64,000 nucleotides of DNA from contig NZ_JAPZQX010000008.1 of NCBI RefSeq assembly GCF_027531025.1, positions 52,288 through 116,287 on the forward strand. The letters are read 5' to 3'. This DNA is from Novosphingobium sp. (lineage in GTDB: Bacteria; Pseudomonadota; Alphaproteobacteria; Sphingomonadales; Sphingomonadaceae). Below the pieces are notes generated by a model that was given only the letters and a program-made list of their open reading frames with translations, did no database searches and was not told where the DNA came from. Below are positions 17,135 through 25,534 of the stretch, piece by piece. The translations under genes were made by a program, and so were the position numbers. Position 1 is the stretch's first letter, and each line of letters starts with the position of its first letter.

Positions 17135-17760
17135 AGCAGTCCCGCCTGGCGTGGCGACGCTTTGCCAGCCGCCCAGGGCTGATCGGTCCGCTCGACACTG
17201 ATCGCGTCTTCCCAGGTCCGGCACAGCGCCAGCGCCTCGTCCGGGCTGCCTTCCAGCCAGTAGCGCTGGGCGGCATGGCTGAGGATCAGCGGCATCCGGT
17301 CATGCACTTCGGCCATCTGCGGGTGCCCGTCGACCATGACCAGCGTGTAGACATCGCCCCATTCGGCGCTGGGCCGCCACAGCCCGGCGACGGCGAAGAT
17401 CTCCTGATCGGGCAGGCCATACCAGGTGCGGGTCATCCGCCCCTTCTCGCCCTCGGCCTCGGCCCACTGGCTGACGGGGACAAGGCAGCGGCGATGGACG
17501 AAGCTGTCGCGCCAGAAGCCCGTCAGCAGCTTGTCTTCGCGCGCGTTGGTGACGGGCTTGGGCTTCAGCTTCTGGCCCTGCCTGCCGGTCAGGACCAGCG
17601 GAAAGCCCCAGTGCATCACCCGCGCCCGCCCCTGCGCCACCACCAGTCCGGGCAGGCCGGGATAGACCTCGTGCGCGTAATTGGCGGCAAGATCGCCTTC
17701 CACCTCGAACAGCTTGGCCACTTCCTGCGTGCCCTTGGTCATGCGGTAGAGATTGCACAT
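17131..17760 (-). CDS. SOS response-associated peptidase family protein (YedK/HMCES)
   Basis: A 209-residue SRAP domain protein beginning MCNLYRM. After removal of Met1, Cys2 is the residue that cross-links to abasic sites in single-stranded DNA in this family (HMCES, YedK). Other family landmarks include the conserved Asn in NAREDKL and the His in MAEVHDRMP, which fits the known His-x-R-M-P catalytic segment. It protects stalled replication forks from abasic lesions. It converges on the VOC gene with a four-base overlap. Confidence 0.92.
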   Translation of the reverse strand: MCNLYRMTKGTQEVAKLFEVEGDLAANYAHEVYPGLPGLVVAQGRARVMHWGFPLVLTGRQGQKLKPKPVTNAREDKLLTGFWRDSFVHRRCLVPVSQWAEAEGEKGRMTRTWYGLPDQEIFAVAGLWRPSAEWGDVYTLVMVDGHPQMAEVHDRMPLILSHAAQRYWLEGSPDEALALCRTWEDAISVERTDQPWAAGKASPRQAGLL

Positions 17761-17761
17761 C

Positions 17762-18280
17762 CTACTTCAGCCGCGCGCAGCCCTGTTCAGTCCGATCGCC
17801 CCAGGCGAACGTGGACTTGTAGGGATAGACCGTGTCGCTCATTCCGTCGCTGCACTGGCCTTCGCGGATCGTTAGAGTGACGGCCGTCCCGTCCATCCGG
17901 CCTTCCCACATCAGGCCGCCGTCACCGTGCTTGCCGATGGCGGTCATATGCGCCTCGATCGCAACGGCGGTTGGGTGTTCCGGACTGGTGTAGAGCAGCT
18001 TTCCATCCAACACTTCGAGCGACCAGAACGGCTCTGTGCCCAAAGCCTGAAAGCGCTTTGCCGATGTCTGCGCCTGCTTGGTTGGCGCGGCGATCGTACT
18101 CAGCGACCGGCCGGAAGCGGACGCGGCTTCGGCGGTCGCCGCCGGTGTAGAGGGCGCGGCGTTGATCGCCTCGACAAGAGCTGCCGCACCGCGCCGATTC
18201 TCGTCAGATTGGGCCGCCTTTTCCGCGCCGCCCTCACACCCCGCCAGCAGCGCCAGCCCGGCCAGCACCGCGCTACGCAT
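17762..18280 (-). CDS. Predicted lipoprotein (COG3650-like)
   Basis: A 172-residue lipoprotein. The signal LAGLALLAGC places the acylated cysteine at residue 15. An Ala-rich linker follows, then a compact beta domain containing ALGTEPFWSLEVLDGKLLYT. The EPFW motif is a recurrent mark of a small family of envelope proteins related to META/MliC-type domains; that assignment is tentative. A pair of cysteines near the C-terminus (Cys in EGQCSDG and QGCARLK) could form a disulfide. The ATG at 18280 overlaps ubiA by eight bases. The longer frame to 18367 lies inside ubiA. Confidence 0.72.
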   Translation of the reverse strand: MRSAVLAGLALLAGCEGGAEKAAQSDENRRGAAALVEAINAAPSTPAATAEAASASGRSLSTIAAPTKQAQTSAKRFQALGTEPFWSLEVLDGKLLYTSPEHPTAVAIEAHMTAIGKHGDGGLMWEGRMDGTAVTLTIREGQCSDGMSDTVYPYKSTFAWGDRTEQGCARLK

Positions 18281-19175
18281 TGCCCACCACCCAGCAGGCG
18301 AGCGCGACGAGGAGCCCGGTGGTTCGGTTGGCGCGGAACCGGGCGAGGGCATTGTCGGCATTGCCATCCTCCAGCGTCAAGATCTGCCAGCCAAGGTGCA
18401 GCGCGGCGGGCAGCAGCGCAAGCAGTGCCAGCCAGTCCGGCCGCAACAACCAGAACGCCAGCGCCCAGAGCGCCAGCGCCCCGGCATAGAAGGCCGCCAC
18501 CCCGGCCTGGACATGGCGGCCCAGCGTCAGCGCGCTGGAACCGATGCCGACCAGCGCATCGTCCTCGCGGTCCTGGCAGGCGTAGATCGTGTCATAGCCC
18601 ACGCACCACAGCACCGCCCCGGCATAGAGCGCGGCCATGGCGCCGAGGTTCCAGTCGCTTACCGCGATCCAGCCGACCGGCACGCCCCAGGTGAAGACCA
18701 GCCCCAGCCAGGCCTGAGGGAAGCCGGTGATCCGCTTCATGAAGGGATAGACCGCGACCAGCGCCAGACTGCCGAGCGCCACCAACTGCGCTTCCCACCG
18801 GAGTTGCAGCAGCACCACCAGGCCAATGAGGCACAAGCCAATCAGCCAGGCCCAGGCGGCACGCTTGCTGACCCGGCCCGCGGCGATCGGGCGGCTGGCG
18901 GTGCGCGTCACCTGGCGATCGATGTCGGCATCGACGATGTCGTTGTAGACGCAGCCCGCCCCGCGCATCGCGATCGAGCCGAGCAGGAACCACAGCAGCA
19001 AGTCCCACCGCGCCTCCCCGCCCGCCAGCAGCAGCCCCCAGGCGCAGGGCCAGAACAGCAGCCACCAGCCGATCGGCCGGTCGAACCGGGCCAGTTGCGC
19101 ATAATCGCGCCACGGCTGCGGCAGGGCGGCAACCAGCCCGCGATGCTCGGTATCGGGGACGATTTCAGCGGTCAT
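18273..19175 (-). CDS. ubiA: 4-hydroxybenzoate polyprenyltransferase UbiA
   Basis: A 300-residue integral membrane prenyltransferase that attaches the polyprenyl tail to 4-hydroxybenzoate in ubiquinone synthesis. Both aspartate-rich Mg-pyrophosphate motifs are present: NDIVDADIDRQV and YACQDREDD. About eight hydrophobic helices are visible. In this order the genes ubiA and rsmE flank a 240-base gap. The downstream lipoprotein gene starts inside its last codons. Confidence 0.95.
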   Translation of the reverse strand: MTAEIVPDTEHRGLVAALPQPWRDYAQLARFDRPIGWWLLFWPCAWGLLLAGGEARWDLLLWFLLGSIAMRGAGCVYNDIVDADIDRQVTRTASRPIAAGRVSKRAAWAWLIGLCLIGLVVLLQLRWEAQLVALGSLALVAVYPFMKRITGFPQAWLGLVFTWGVPVGWIAVSDWNLGAMAALYAGAVLWCVGYDTIYACQDREDDALVGIGSSALTLGRHVQAGVAAFYAGALALWALAFWLLRPDWLALLALLPAALHLGWQILTLEDGNADNALARFRANRTTGLLVALACWVVGNA

Positions 19176-19415
19176 GCGGCAGTTCCCGCGTCAATTGTCC
19201 GGACCATGGACCACATGGACCACTGTTCAGGACGAAAAAAGATCCGTGGTCCGGCGGCCGACTGGAAACGCATCGAACGGGGCTGCGAGGGCATGGTCAT
19301 GGCCACCATCTGTGCCACACGGCCGCGCGGTAGGACAGTGCGACCAAGCAAGGCCGCCCGCGATCCCGACCATTTTTGCAAAGCCAAACCGAATGGATCG
19401 CGTTAAGTGAGGGCC
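19176..19415. other. Intergenic region between ubiA and rsmE
   Basis: These 240 bases separate divergent ubiA and rsmE and must hold both promoters. There is a short run with ATGGACCAC repeated around 19206-19226. Frames across it are short and have no recognisable protein features. I see no convincing -35/-10 pair, terminator or structured RNA. Confidence 0.5.
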
Positions 19416-20171
19416 ATGCCCGCCACCCCCGCCTGGCCCCCGAAGAGCGCGCCGCGCCTGTTTGTCAGCGAAGTGCTGGGCGCAGGCGCGCAGGTTTCGC
19501 TCGACGGGCCGCAGGCGCATTACCTCGGCCGGGTCATGCGGGTCGCGCCGGGTGACGCGGTGATCCTGTGCGACAATGTGACCGGCGAATGGGCCGCGCG
19601 GGTGATCGAAGCGGGCAAGCGCGAAGTGGTGCTGGCTGCCGAGACCCTGCTCCGCCCGCGCGAGGCAGTGCCCGATTTCACGCTCTGCGCGGCGCTGCTA
19701 AAGAAGGACCGGTTCGACCTGGTGCTGGAAAAGGCCACCGAACTGGGGGTTGCCCGGATCCAGCCGGTGCTGACCCGGCGCTGCGTGGCTGACAAGCTGA
19801 ACCCCGAGCGCGCGCTGGCGATCCTGACCGAAGCGGCCGAGCAATGCGCCCGCACCGCCCTGCCCGAACTGTTGCCGGTGGTGAAGCTCGATGCCCTGCT
19901 GAAGGACTGGCAGGCGGACCGCGCGCTGTTCTTTGCCGATGAGAACGGCGGTGAGCCTGCCGCCGCCGTGTTTGGTGCCACAACTGGTCCGGCCGCGCTC
20001 CTGACCGGCCCCGAAGGCGGGTTCGACGAGGCCGAACGCACGGCGATCCGCGCCCTGCCGCAGAGCCGCGCGATCACCCTTGGTCCCCGCATCCTGCGCG
20101 GGGAAACGGCGGCAATTGCCGCCACCGCGCTGTGGATGGGCACAATGGGCGATTGGCGGGCCAGTACATGA
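19416..20171 (+). CDS. rsmE: 16S rRNA (uracil(1498)-N3)-methyltransferase RsmE
   Basis: A 251-residue SPOUT-class methyltransferase that methylates U1498 of 16S rRNA. The N-terminal PUA-like domain includes HYLGRVMRVAPGD. The knotted C-terminal domain has the signature KKDRFDLVLEKATELGV, then LTGPEGGF and LGPRILRGETA, which form the SAM pocket. I use the ATG at 19416. A GTG at 19407 in frame is possible. Confidence 0.95.
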   Translation: MPATPAWPPKSAPRLFVSEVLGAGAQVSLDGPQAHYLGRVMRVAPGDAVILCDNVTGEWAARVIEAGKREVVLAAETLLRPREAVPDFTLCAALLKKDRFDLVLEKATELGVARIQPVLTRRCVADKLNPERALAILTEAAEQCARTALPELLPVVKLDALLKDWQADRALFFADENGGEPAAAVFGATTGPAALLTGPEGGFDEAERTAIRALPQSRAITLGPRILRGETAAIAATALWMGTMGDWRAST

Positions 20172-20213
20172 ATTTGCTGGCGCGGGGCGAATCTTCGCAC
20201 TAACTCCCCGGCA

Positions 20214-21584
20214 ATGAGCACCAGACAGGTTTCAGATCGCAACGATCCTGTGATCGAAAGCCGCGAGCAATTGCTCGCCCCGATGATCAAGGGCGAAAAG
20301 CCCCGCGAGCGCTGGCGGATCGGCACCGAGCACGAAAAGCTGGTCTATTGCGCCAAGGATCACCACGCCCCGTCCTATGACGAACCAGGCGGGATCCGCG
20401 ATCTGCTGGTCGCCCTGCAAGACTATGGCTGGGAACCGGTGATCGAGGGAGGCAATATCATTGCGCTGTCGGGCAGCGATGGCGCGGTCAGCCTGGAACC
20501 GGCGGGGCAGCTGGAACTGTCGGGAGCGCCGCTGGAAACGATCCACCAGACCTGCGCCGAAACCGGCCGCCACCTCGATCAGGTCAAGGCGATCGGCAGC
20601 AAGACCGGCAAGGGCTTCCTGGGGCTGGGCATGTGGCCGGACAAGACCCGCGCCGAACTGCCGATCATGCCCAAGGGGCGTTATGCGATCATGCTGCGGC
20701 ACATGCCGCGCGTGGGCAACCTCGGCCTCGACATGATGCTGCGGACCTGCACGATCCAGGTCAACCTCGACTATTCGAGCGAGGCGGACATGGTGCAGAA
20801 GTTCCGCACCTCGCTCGCCCTGCAACCACTGGCGACCGCGCTGTTCGCCAATTCGCCCTTCACCGAAGGCAAGCCCAACGGCTTCCTTTCGTACCGCAGC
20901 CACATCTGGACCGATACCGATCCGGCCCGCACCGGCATGGCCAGCTTCGTGTTCGAGGACGGCTTCGGTTACGATCGCTATGTCGAATACATGCTCGACG
21001 TGCCGATGTACTTCGTCTTCCGTGACGGGAAATACATCGATGCGGCGGGGCTTTCGTTCCGCGATTTCCTGGAAGGCAAGCTATCGGTCCTGCCCGGTGA
21101 GCGGCCGCGTGCCAGCGACTGGACCGATCACCTTTCCACCGCCTTCCCCGAAGTGCGGCTGAAGTCGTTCCTCGAAATGCGCGGGGCCGATGGCGGGCCG
21201 TGGAACAAGATCTGCGCCCTGCCCGCCTTCTGGGTTGGCCTGCTCTACGATCAGGGCGCGCTCGATGCCGCCTGGGACCTGGTCAAGGACTGGGACACGG
21301 AAGGGCGCGAACGGCTGCGGGCCGAAGTGCCCAAGCTGGGCCTCGACGCGCCCCTACCGGGTGGCGGCAAGCTCAAGGACATTGCCGCCGAAGTGCTGGC
21401 GATCAGCCGCGCCGGGCTCAATTCGCGCAATCGCCTCAACTCGATGGGCGATAACGAAAGCGGCTTCCTCAATCCGCTCGACGAGATCGTGGCGAGCGGC
21501 AAGGTGCCGGCCCAGCGCCTGCTCGACCTTTACCACGGCGAATGGGGCGGCGATATCAGCCGGGTTTACGAGCTGAGCTTCTGA
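20214..21584 (+). CDS. gshA: Glutamate-cysteine ligase, plant/alphaproteobacterial type
   Basis: A 456-residue enzyme making gamma-glutamylcysteine, the first step of glutathione synthesis. It belongs to the plant-type class found in alphaproteobacteria: GTEHEKL near the front, and then ISLE-equivalent AVSLEPAGQLELSGAPLETI, which is the class signature. Near the C-terminus is the GDNESGFLNPLDE region. Length is normal. The downstream monooxygenase-like gene begins within its stop codon, so the two are probably co-translated. Confidence 0.93.
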   Translation: MSTRQVSDRNDPVIESREQLLAPMIKGEKPRERWRIGTEHEKLVYCAKDHHAPSYDEPGGIRDLLVALQDYGWEPVIEGGNIIALSGSDGAVSLEPAGQLELSGAPLETIHQTCAETGRHLDQVKAIGSKTGKGFLGLGMWPDKTRAELPIMPKGRYAIMLRHMPRVGNLGLDMMLRTCTIQVNLDYSSEADMVQKFRTSLALQPLATALFANSPFTEGKPNGFLSYRSHIWTDTDPARTGMASFVFEDGFGYDRYVEYMLDVPMYFVFRDGKYIDAAGLSFRDFLEGKLSVLPGERPRASDWTDHLSTAFPEVRLKSFLEMRGADGGPWNKICALPAFWVGLLYDQGALDAAWDLVKDWDTEGRERLRAEVPKLGLDAPLPGGGKLKDIAAEVLAISRAGLNSRNRLNSMGDNESGFLNPLDEIVASGKVPAQRLLDLYHGEWGGDISRVYELSF

Positions 21585-21886
21585 TGCCGATCGCGATCGT
21601 CGGCCAGTTCAGGATCCCGCCGGAAAACCTGGCGGCGGCGCGCCCGTTGATGATCGCGGTGATGGAGGCCAGCCGGGCCGAGGCTGGCTGCATCGAATAC
21701 AACTATGCCGAAGACCTGCTCGAACCCGGCCTGATCCGGGTCAGCGAGGTCTGGGAAAGCCGCGAGCATCTGGCCGCCCATTTCAAGTCGGCCCACATGC
21801 AACGCTGGATCGAGGAGCGGGCGGGCCTTGGCCTCTCGGGCCGACAGGTGACGGGCTTTACGGCAGAGCGCGGCGAACCGCTCTGA
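21584..21886 (+). CDS. ABM-domain putative quinol monooxygenase (YgiN-like)
   Basis: A 100-residue protein with the antibiotic-biosynthesis-monooxygenase fold, a small ferredoxin-like dimer. Typical phrases are ASRAEAGCIEYNYAED and VSEVWESREHLAAHFKSAHM. Family members include YgiN-type quinol monooxygenases, though many have no tested activity. The ATG at 21584 overlaps the gshA stop (TGATG). It converges on the ICMT-like gene with no gap. Confidence 0.85.
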   Translation: MPIAIVGQFRIPPENLAAARPLMIAVMEASRAEAGCIEYNYAEDLLEPGLIRVSEVWESREHLAAHFKSAHMQRWIEERAGLGLSGRQVTGFTAERGEPL

Positions 21887-23233
21887 TCATTCCGCCGGTT
21901 GCAGCACCTGGCGGCGCCCGCGCAGAGCCTGTCCGGCGCGGTGGAACAGGCTGGTGATCAGCCCGTGGCGCGCCATCCAGTCGGCATAGGCGCGGTACTT
22001 GGGATCCTCGGCCATGAGGTGCGCTTCCTCGGTCTTCGCGCGCCAGAAGTAGATCGCGCTGACACAGGCGAGGAAGAAGGTGTTGCGGACCATGTCGGTC
22101 AGCGAATGGCTGACCACCAGGAAGGGCAGCGTTTCCAGCCACCAGAAAGTGTTCTTGGCCAGATAGGCCGGGTGCTTGGTGAAGCGGTATGGCCCATTGG
22201 TGAGCACACCGCGATAAGTCAGGTTCGAGAAGCGCAGGCCAAAGGCCACCGTTGCCCAGGCATAGGCCGCGGCGAGGAAGACCAGGATCGCCGCCCAGAC
22301 CCACAGCAGGGCTTCGTACCCGGCAAACCAATAGGTCCAGTCGCGGGTATTGCCCTGGTAGAACAGCGGCCCGTTGCCCTGCATCAACTGGAACGGCGGA
22401 TAGCAGATCAGCGCCGCCAGCCAGCCAGCGAGGAACGGATTGGCGCTGCGGATCTGGGCGTCGAGCGGCTTGAGCGTCATGATATAGCCGACCGTGCCGA
22501 TCTGCGCGTCGAGCACGAACATGGCGGTGATCAGGAAGCCTGCCAGCAGCACCGGATCGCCGAACACCGGGGCCCAGTCATTGCCCACGATCAGGCCGAA
22601 CCCGCCCGGCACGATCGAGATCATGAAAGCGGTGAAGAAGCCCTTCACCGCCCAGGCGCGGGCATGGTGCCAGACCTGCGCGGGATCGAACGGTTCGCGC
22701 CCGATCAGCATGGCGCCGAAATGCCAGGCCCCGTCGCGCGGCTCGACCAGAACCCGGTCCAGCCAGATCACATAGGGGATCGAGGCGACGAACAGCGGCA
22801 CGGCCAGCGTGCCCAGCACTTCCATCGAGAGGAGATAGGGCCCGTCCCAGTACCAGCGCGCCACGCAAAAGAGGAAGGCGATCACTGCCCAGGTCGCCCA
22901 CAGCCCGGCCAGCTTGGTGATCGAGATGTCGATGATTGCCGAAACCGGCCGCGGCTTGGTCCAGTCAATCCCGGTCGAGGCCCGCAGGTGCACCTTGTCG
23001 CGCACCAGCGAGACCACCACCATCGGCAGTGCGGCCGCAACCAGCCCGGTCAGCGCCGCATAGGGGCCAGAGAGGCGCCCCTGCGGCTCGGCAAAGCCGA
23101 GCGCAGCTGTGATTTCAGGCCAGAAATGACAGATACAGATCCACAGCCCCAGCCCCGCCACGCCCCACAGGCCAACGGCCGCGGAAACGTCGCTTTCAGG
23201 TGGCCGCTCGGCCAGGGTCGGGCTTGCGCTCAT
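21887..23233 (-). CDS. Isoprenylcysteine/phospholipid methyltransferase-like membrane protein
   Basis: A 448-residue polytopic membrane protein with roughly nine to ten hydrophobic helices. The C-terminal third carries the ICMT/PEMT signature NGPYRFTKHPAYLAKN followed by a Trp/Leu-rich helix and a conserved EEAHL segment, the parts that bind SAM at the membrane face. The long N-terminal half with several helices has no counterpart in short ICMT proteins. The natural substrate in bacteria is unclear; prenyl or phospholipid head groups are possible. It lies 47 bases downstream of bamB. Confidence 0.78.
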   Translation of the reverse strand: MSASPTLAERPPESDVSAAVGLWGVAGLGLWICICHFWPEITAALGFAEPQGRLSGPYAALTGLVAAALPMVVVSLVRDKVHLRASTGIDWTKPRPVSAIIDISITKLAGLWATWAVIAFLFCVARWYWDGPYLLSMEVLGTLAVPLFVASIPYVIWLDRVLVEPRDGAWHFGAMLIGREPFDPAQVWHHARAWAVKGFFTAFMISIVPGGFGLIVGNDWAPVFGDPVLLAGFLITAMFVLDAQIGTVGYIMTLKPLDAQIRSANPFLAGWLAALICYPPFQLMQGNGPLFYQGNTRDWTYWFAGYEALLWVWAAILVFLAAAYAWATVAFGLRFSNLTYRGVLTNGPYRFTKHPAYLAKNTFWWLETLPFLVVSHSLTDMVRNTFFLACVSAIYFWRAKTEEAHLMAEDPKYRAYADWMARHGLITSLFHRAGQALRGRRQVLQPAE

Positions 23234-23280
23234 CCCGCCGCCTTAGCCACAAAGGGTTAAGGCAGCGGTAACGGCGGCAA

Positions 23281-24624
23281 TCAGCGGAAGGCGCTGATCC
23301 GGCCGCTGTCGTCGAGGATATAGAGCGTCTCGCCCGCCACGATCGGCGCGAGGGTGATCGGCTGCTTGAGATCGGTGTAAAGCACCGGCGCGCCATCGTT
23401 CACCCCGGCGGAATAGACCTGACCGTTGGAATTGGCGAACCACAGCCGGTCCCCGGCCAGCACCGGGCCGGTCCAGAAGATCGGGTTCTTCTTCTTTTCC
23501 TCGTTCTCGAACCGGGCGAGCTGGGTCAGCCAGCGGACCTTGCCGGTGGCGCGCTGGATGCACAGCAGCTTGCCATCGTCGGTCAGGGTGAAGATCCAGT
23601 CACCCGCGATCGCCGGGGTGGAAATGCCCGCGAGGTTGAGTTCCCAGATGCGCTGGCCGGTCACCAGTTCATAGGCGGCCATGCGCCCACCCTGGCCCAG
23701 CGCGAAGATCCGGCCGCGATCGATGATCGGATCGGCGTCGATATCGGTCAGCACGCCCACCGTGGTCGACAACGAAGTGCGCGCCAGCGCGTCTGACCAC
23801 AGCTGGCGACCGTTCTCATAGCGATAGGCGACCAGTTCGCCAGTGCTGAAGCCCGCCACGATCGTGCCCTGCCCGGCCGCAGGTGCAGCCACGCCGAACA
23901 CCCCGGTCTGCCCGCTTGACGCGGTTTCGTTCCACAGCGTCGCCCCATCGGCCGCATTGAGCGCGTGGACCTGGTTGTCCATCGTCATGACGAAGATCTG
24001 GTTGAAGGCGATGGTCGGCGAACCGCGCAGCGGCCCGGCCGGCTTCACCTTCCAGACAATGCTGCCATCCTTCGCATCGAGCGCCGCGACTTCGCCCATG
24101 CCGGTGGTGATATAGACCCGGCCATCGGCAAAGGCGGCGCCGCCACCATAGACCGAGTTCTGCCCATCGCCCTTGACCGCGAAAGTGGTGCGCCAGCGCG
24201 AAGCGCCGGTCTGGGCATCAAAGGCGTGGACCGTGCCCTCGGTATCCATGACGAACAGCTGGCCGCCGCCCACCACCGGCGAGGCGGCGAGGCGCTGCTT
24301 CTTGCTCGACCCCGCGATCTGGGCGCGCCAGGCATTGCCCGGATTGGCAGCCAGTACCAGGTTGCCATAGGACTTGCTGGCCGTGCCGCCGGCCTGCGGC
24401 CAATCGGGGTTGGCGGCAGCGGGCGGCACGATCACCGAAACGCTGGCCAGCAGCGGATCGACCCGCGCGCCGGTATCCACGCGCGACAGGATCGGGATGC
24501 GGTTGCCCAGCGTTGGGGTCTTGGGCTTGTCCCTGCCGCCGAATACGCCGCACCCGGCGACAGCCAGCGCCAGCACGACCGCCAGCGGTGCAGTAAGGCG
24601 GCGGGAAATGGACTTGGTCTTCAT
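23281..24624 (-). CDS. bamB: Outer membrane protein assembly factor BamB
   Basis: A 447-residue lipoprotein of the BAM complex that inserts beta-barrel proteins into the outer membrane. The lipobox VAGC puts the acylated cysteine at residue 25. The rest is an eight-bladed PQQ-like beta propeller with repeated phrases such as VHAFDAQTGASRW, VAALDAKDGSIVW and VHALNAADGATLW. It follows the YfgM-like gene by 23 bases, the common order in proteobacteria. Confidence 0.93.
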   Translation of the reverse strand: MKTKSISRRLTAPLAVVLALAVAGCGVFGGRDKPKTPTLGNRIPILSRVDTGARVDPLLASVSVIVPPAAANPDWPQAGGTASKSYGNLVLAANPGNAWRAQIAGSSKKQRLAASPVVGGGQLFVMDTEGTVHAFDAQTGASRWRTTFAVKGDGQNSVYGGGAAFADGRVYITTGMGEVAALDAKDGSIVWKVKPAGPLRGSPTIAFNQIFVMTMDNQVHALNAADGATLWNETASSGQTGVFGVAAPAAGQGTIVAGFSTGELVAYRYENGRQLWSDALARTSLSTTVGVLTDIDADPIIDRGRIFALGQGGRMAAYELVTGQRIWELNLAGISTPAIAGDWIFTLTDDGKLLCIQRATGKVRWLTQLARFENEEKKKNPIFWTGPVLAGDRLWFANSNGQVYSAGVNDGAPVLYTDLKQPITLAPIVAGETLYILDDSGRISAFR

Positions 24625-24647
24625 GGTTCTATCCTTGGCTGTCAGGC

Positions 24648-25394
24648 TCAGCGCGCCGCCGGGGCGGGACTATCGGGAATGTCGGTGCCGGCATCATAGC
24701 CCAGCTGGCCAGCCAGCTGGCGCATGCGCGAACGCAGCGAAGCGGGCATGGCCTCGTCCTTGCCGATGGCGGCAAACAGCGGCCCGGCCTGGTCCGGCTT
24801 GCCCTGCTTGAGGTAAGCCATGCCGACCAGTTCGCCGGCCGATCCGAACCAGGCATTGCCCGGCACGGCCAGCGGCTTGAGCCGGTCGATCACCTGCTGC
24901 GGGGGCAGCGTTTCAAACCGGAGCGACACTTCGCGGATGGTCGCGAGGTCGCGATAGGCCTGGGGCGCAGCCTCATCGGCGGCGATCGCGGCAAAGGCCT
25001 TGGCCCCTTCCTCGGTCTTGCCCTGCTGGACGAGGATCGCGGCCAGCGTCATCGCCGCAGCCGTCTTGCTGCCATCGCTGCCGTCCTTGGCCAGGGCGGC
25101 AAGCTCGGCCTGGGCGGCGGGGACATTGCCGGCTTCCAGCTTGTCGAGCGCGATGATCGCCTGTTCACTGCGTTCCTCAGCGGCCTGCTTGGTTGCTGAG
25201 TCCCACCACAGGTACCCGGCCAGCCCGGCCAGGCCCAGGACAAGCGCTGCACCCAGCGGCTTGCCATAGCGTTGCAGGATGGTCTTGAGCTGGTCTTCCC
25301 GCAGGGCATCGTCCACCTCGCGCAGGAACACGTCCTGCTGGGCGGCGTTGCGTTCATCGGCAGGGTTGGGCTTGTCAGTGGGAGGCAGGGCCAC
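24648..25394 (-). CDS. YfgM-like tetratricopeptide membrane protein
   Basis: A 248-residue protein with a short cytosolic head (residues 1-45), one transmembrane helix (about 46-66, rich in Gly, Leu and Ala), and a periplasmic domain of TPR-like repeats with many Ala residues. This matches YfgM, which works with the Sec translocon and periplasmic chaperones in E. coli. The start is a GTG at 25394; no ATG lies nearby in frame. It precedes bamB as in other proteobacteria. Confidence 0.85.
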   Translation of the reverse strand: MALPPTDKPNPADERNAAQQDVFLREVDDALREDQLKTILQRYGKPLGAALVLGLAGLAGYLWWDSATKQAAEERSEQAIIALDKLEAGNVPAAQAELAALAKDGSDGSKTAAAMTLAAILVQQGKTEEGAKAFAAIAADEAAPQAYRDLATIREVSLRFETLPPQQVIDRLKPLAVPGNAWFGSAGELVGMAYLKQGKPDQAGPLFAAIGKDEAMPASLRSRMRQLAGQLGYDAGTDIPDSPAPAAR

Positions 25395-25436
25395 TTGGTT
25401 CGGCTCTCGCTTGCAAAAGGATCAATCGTTGCGGGC

Positions 25437-25464
25437 TGTTTAGCGGAAGGGCGTACCTTTTCAA
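25437..25464 (-). promoter_or_regulatory. Candidate promoter for the yfgM-like/bamB unit
   Basis: On the minus strand a TTGAAA -35 (25464-25459) and a TAAACA -10 (25442-25437) are separated by 16 bases. They lie about 40 bases before the GTG start at 25394. The surrounding 140-base gap (25395-25534) contains no other gene. Seen by eye only. Confidence 0.4.
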
Positions 25465-25534
25465 CGTCCCATTCCTGCGCTGTCCCCGGTGAAGCACGGG
25501 TGAACGGCGATCGGGGCCGACCAGGCCGGGCAAG

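Noticed and set aside
19200..19230. ATGGACCAC direct repeats as a possible operator
   Set aside because: Only two to three short copies, imperfectly spaced, with no link to a regulator gene.
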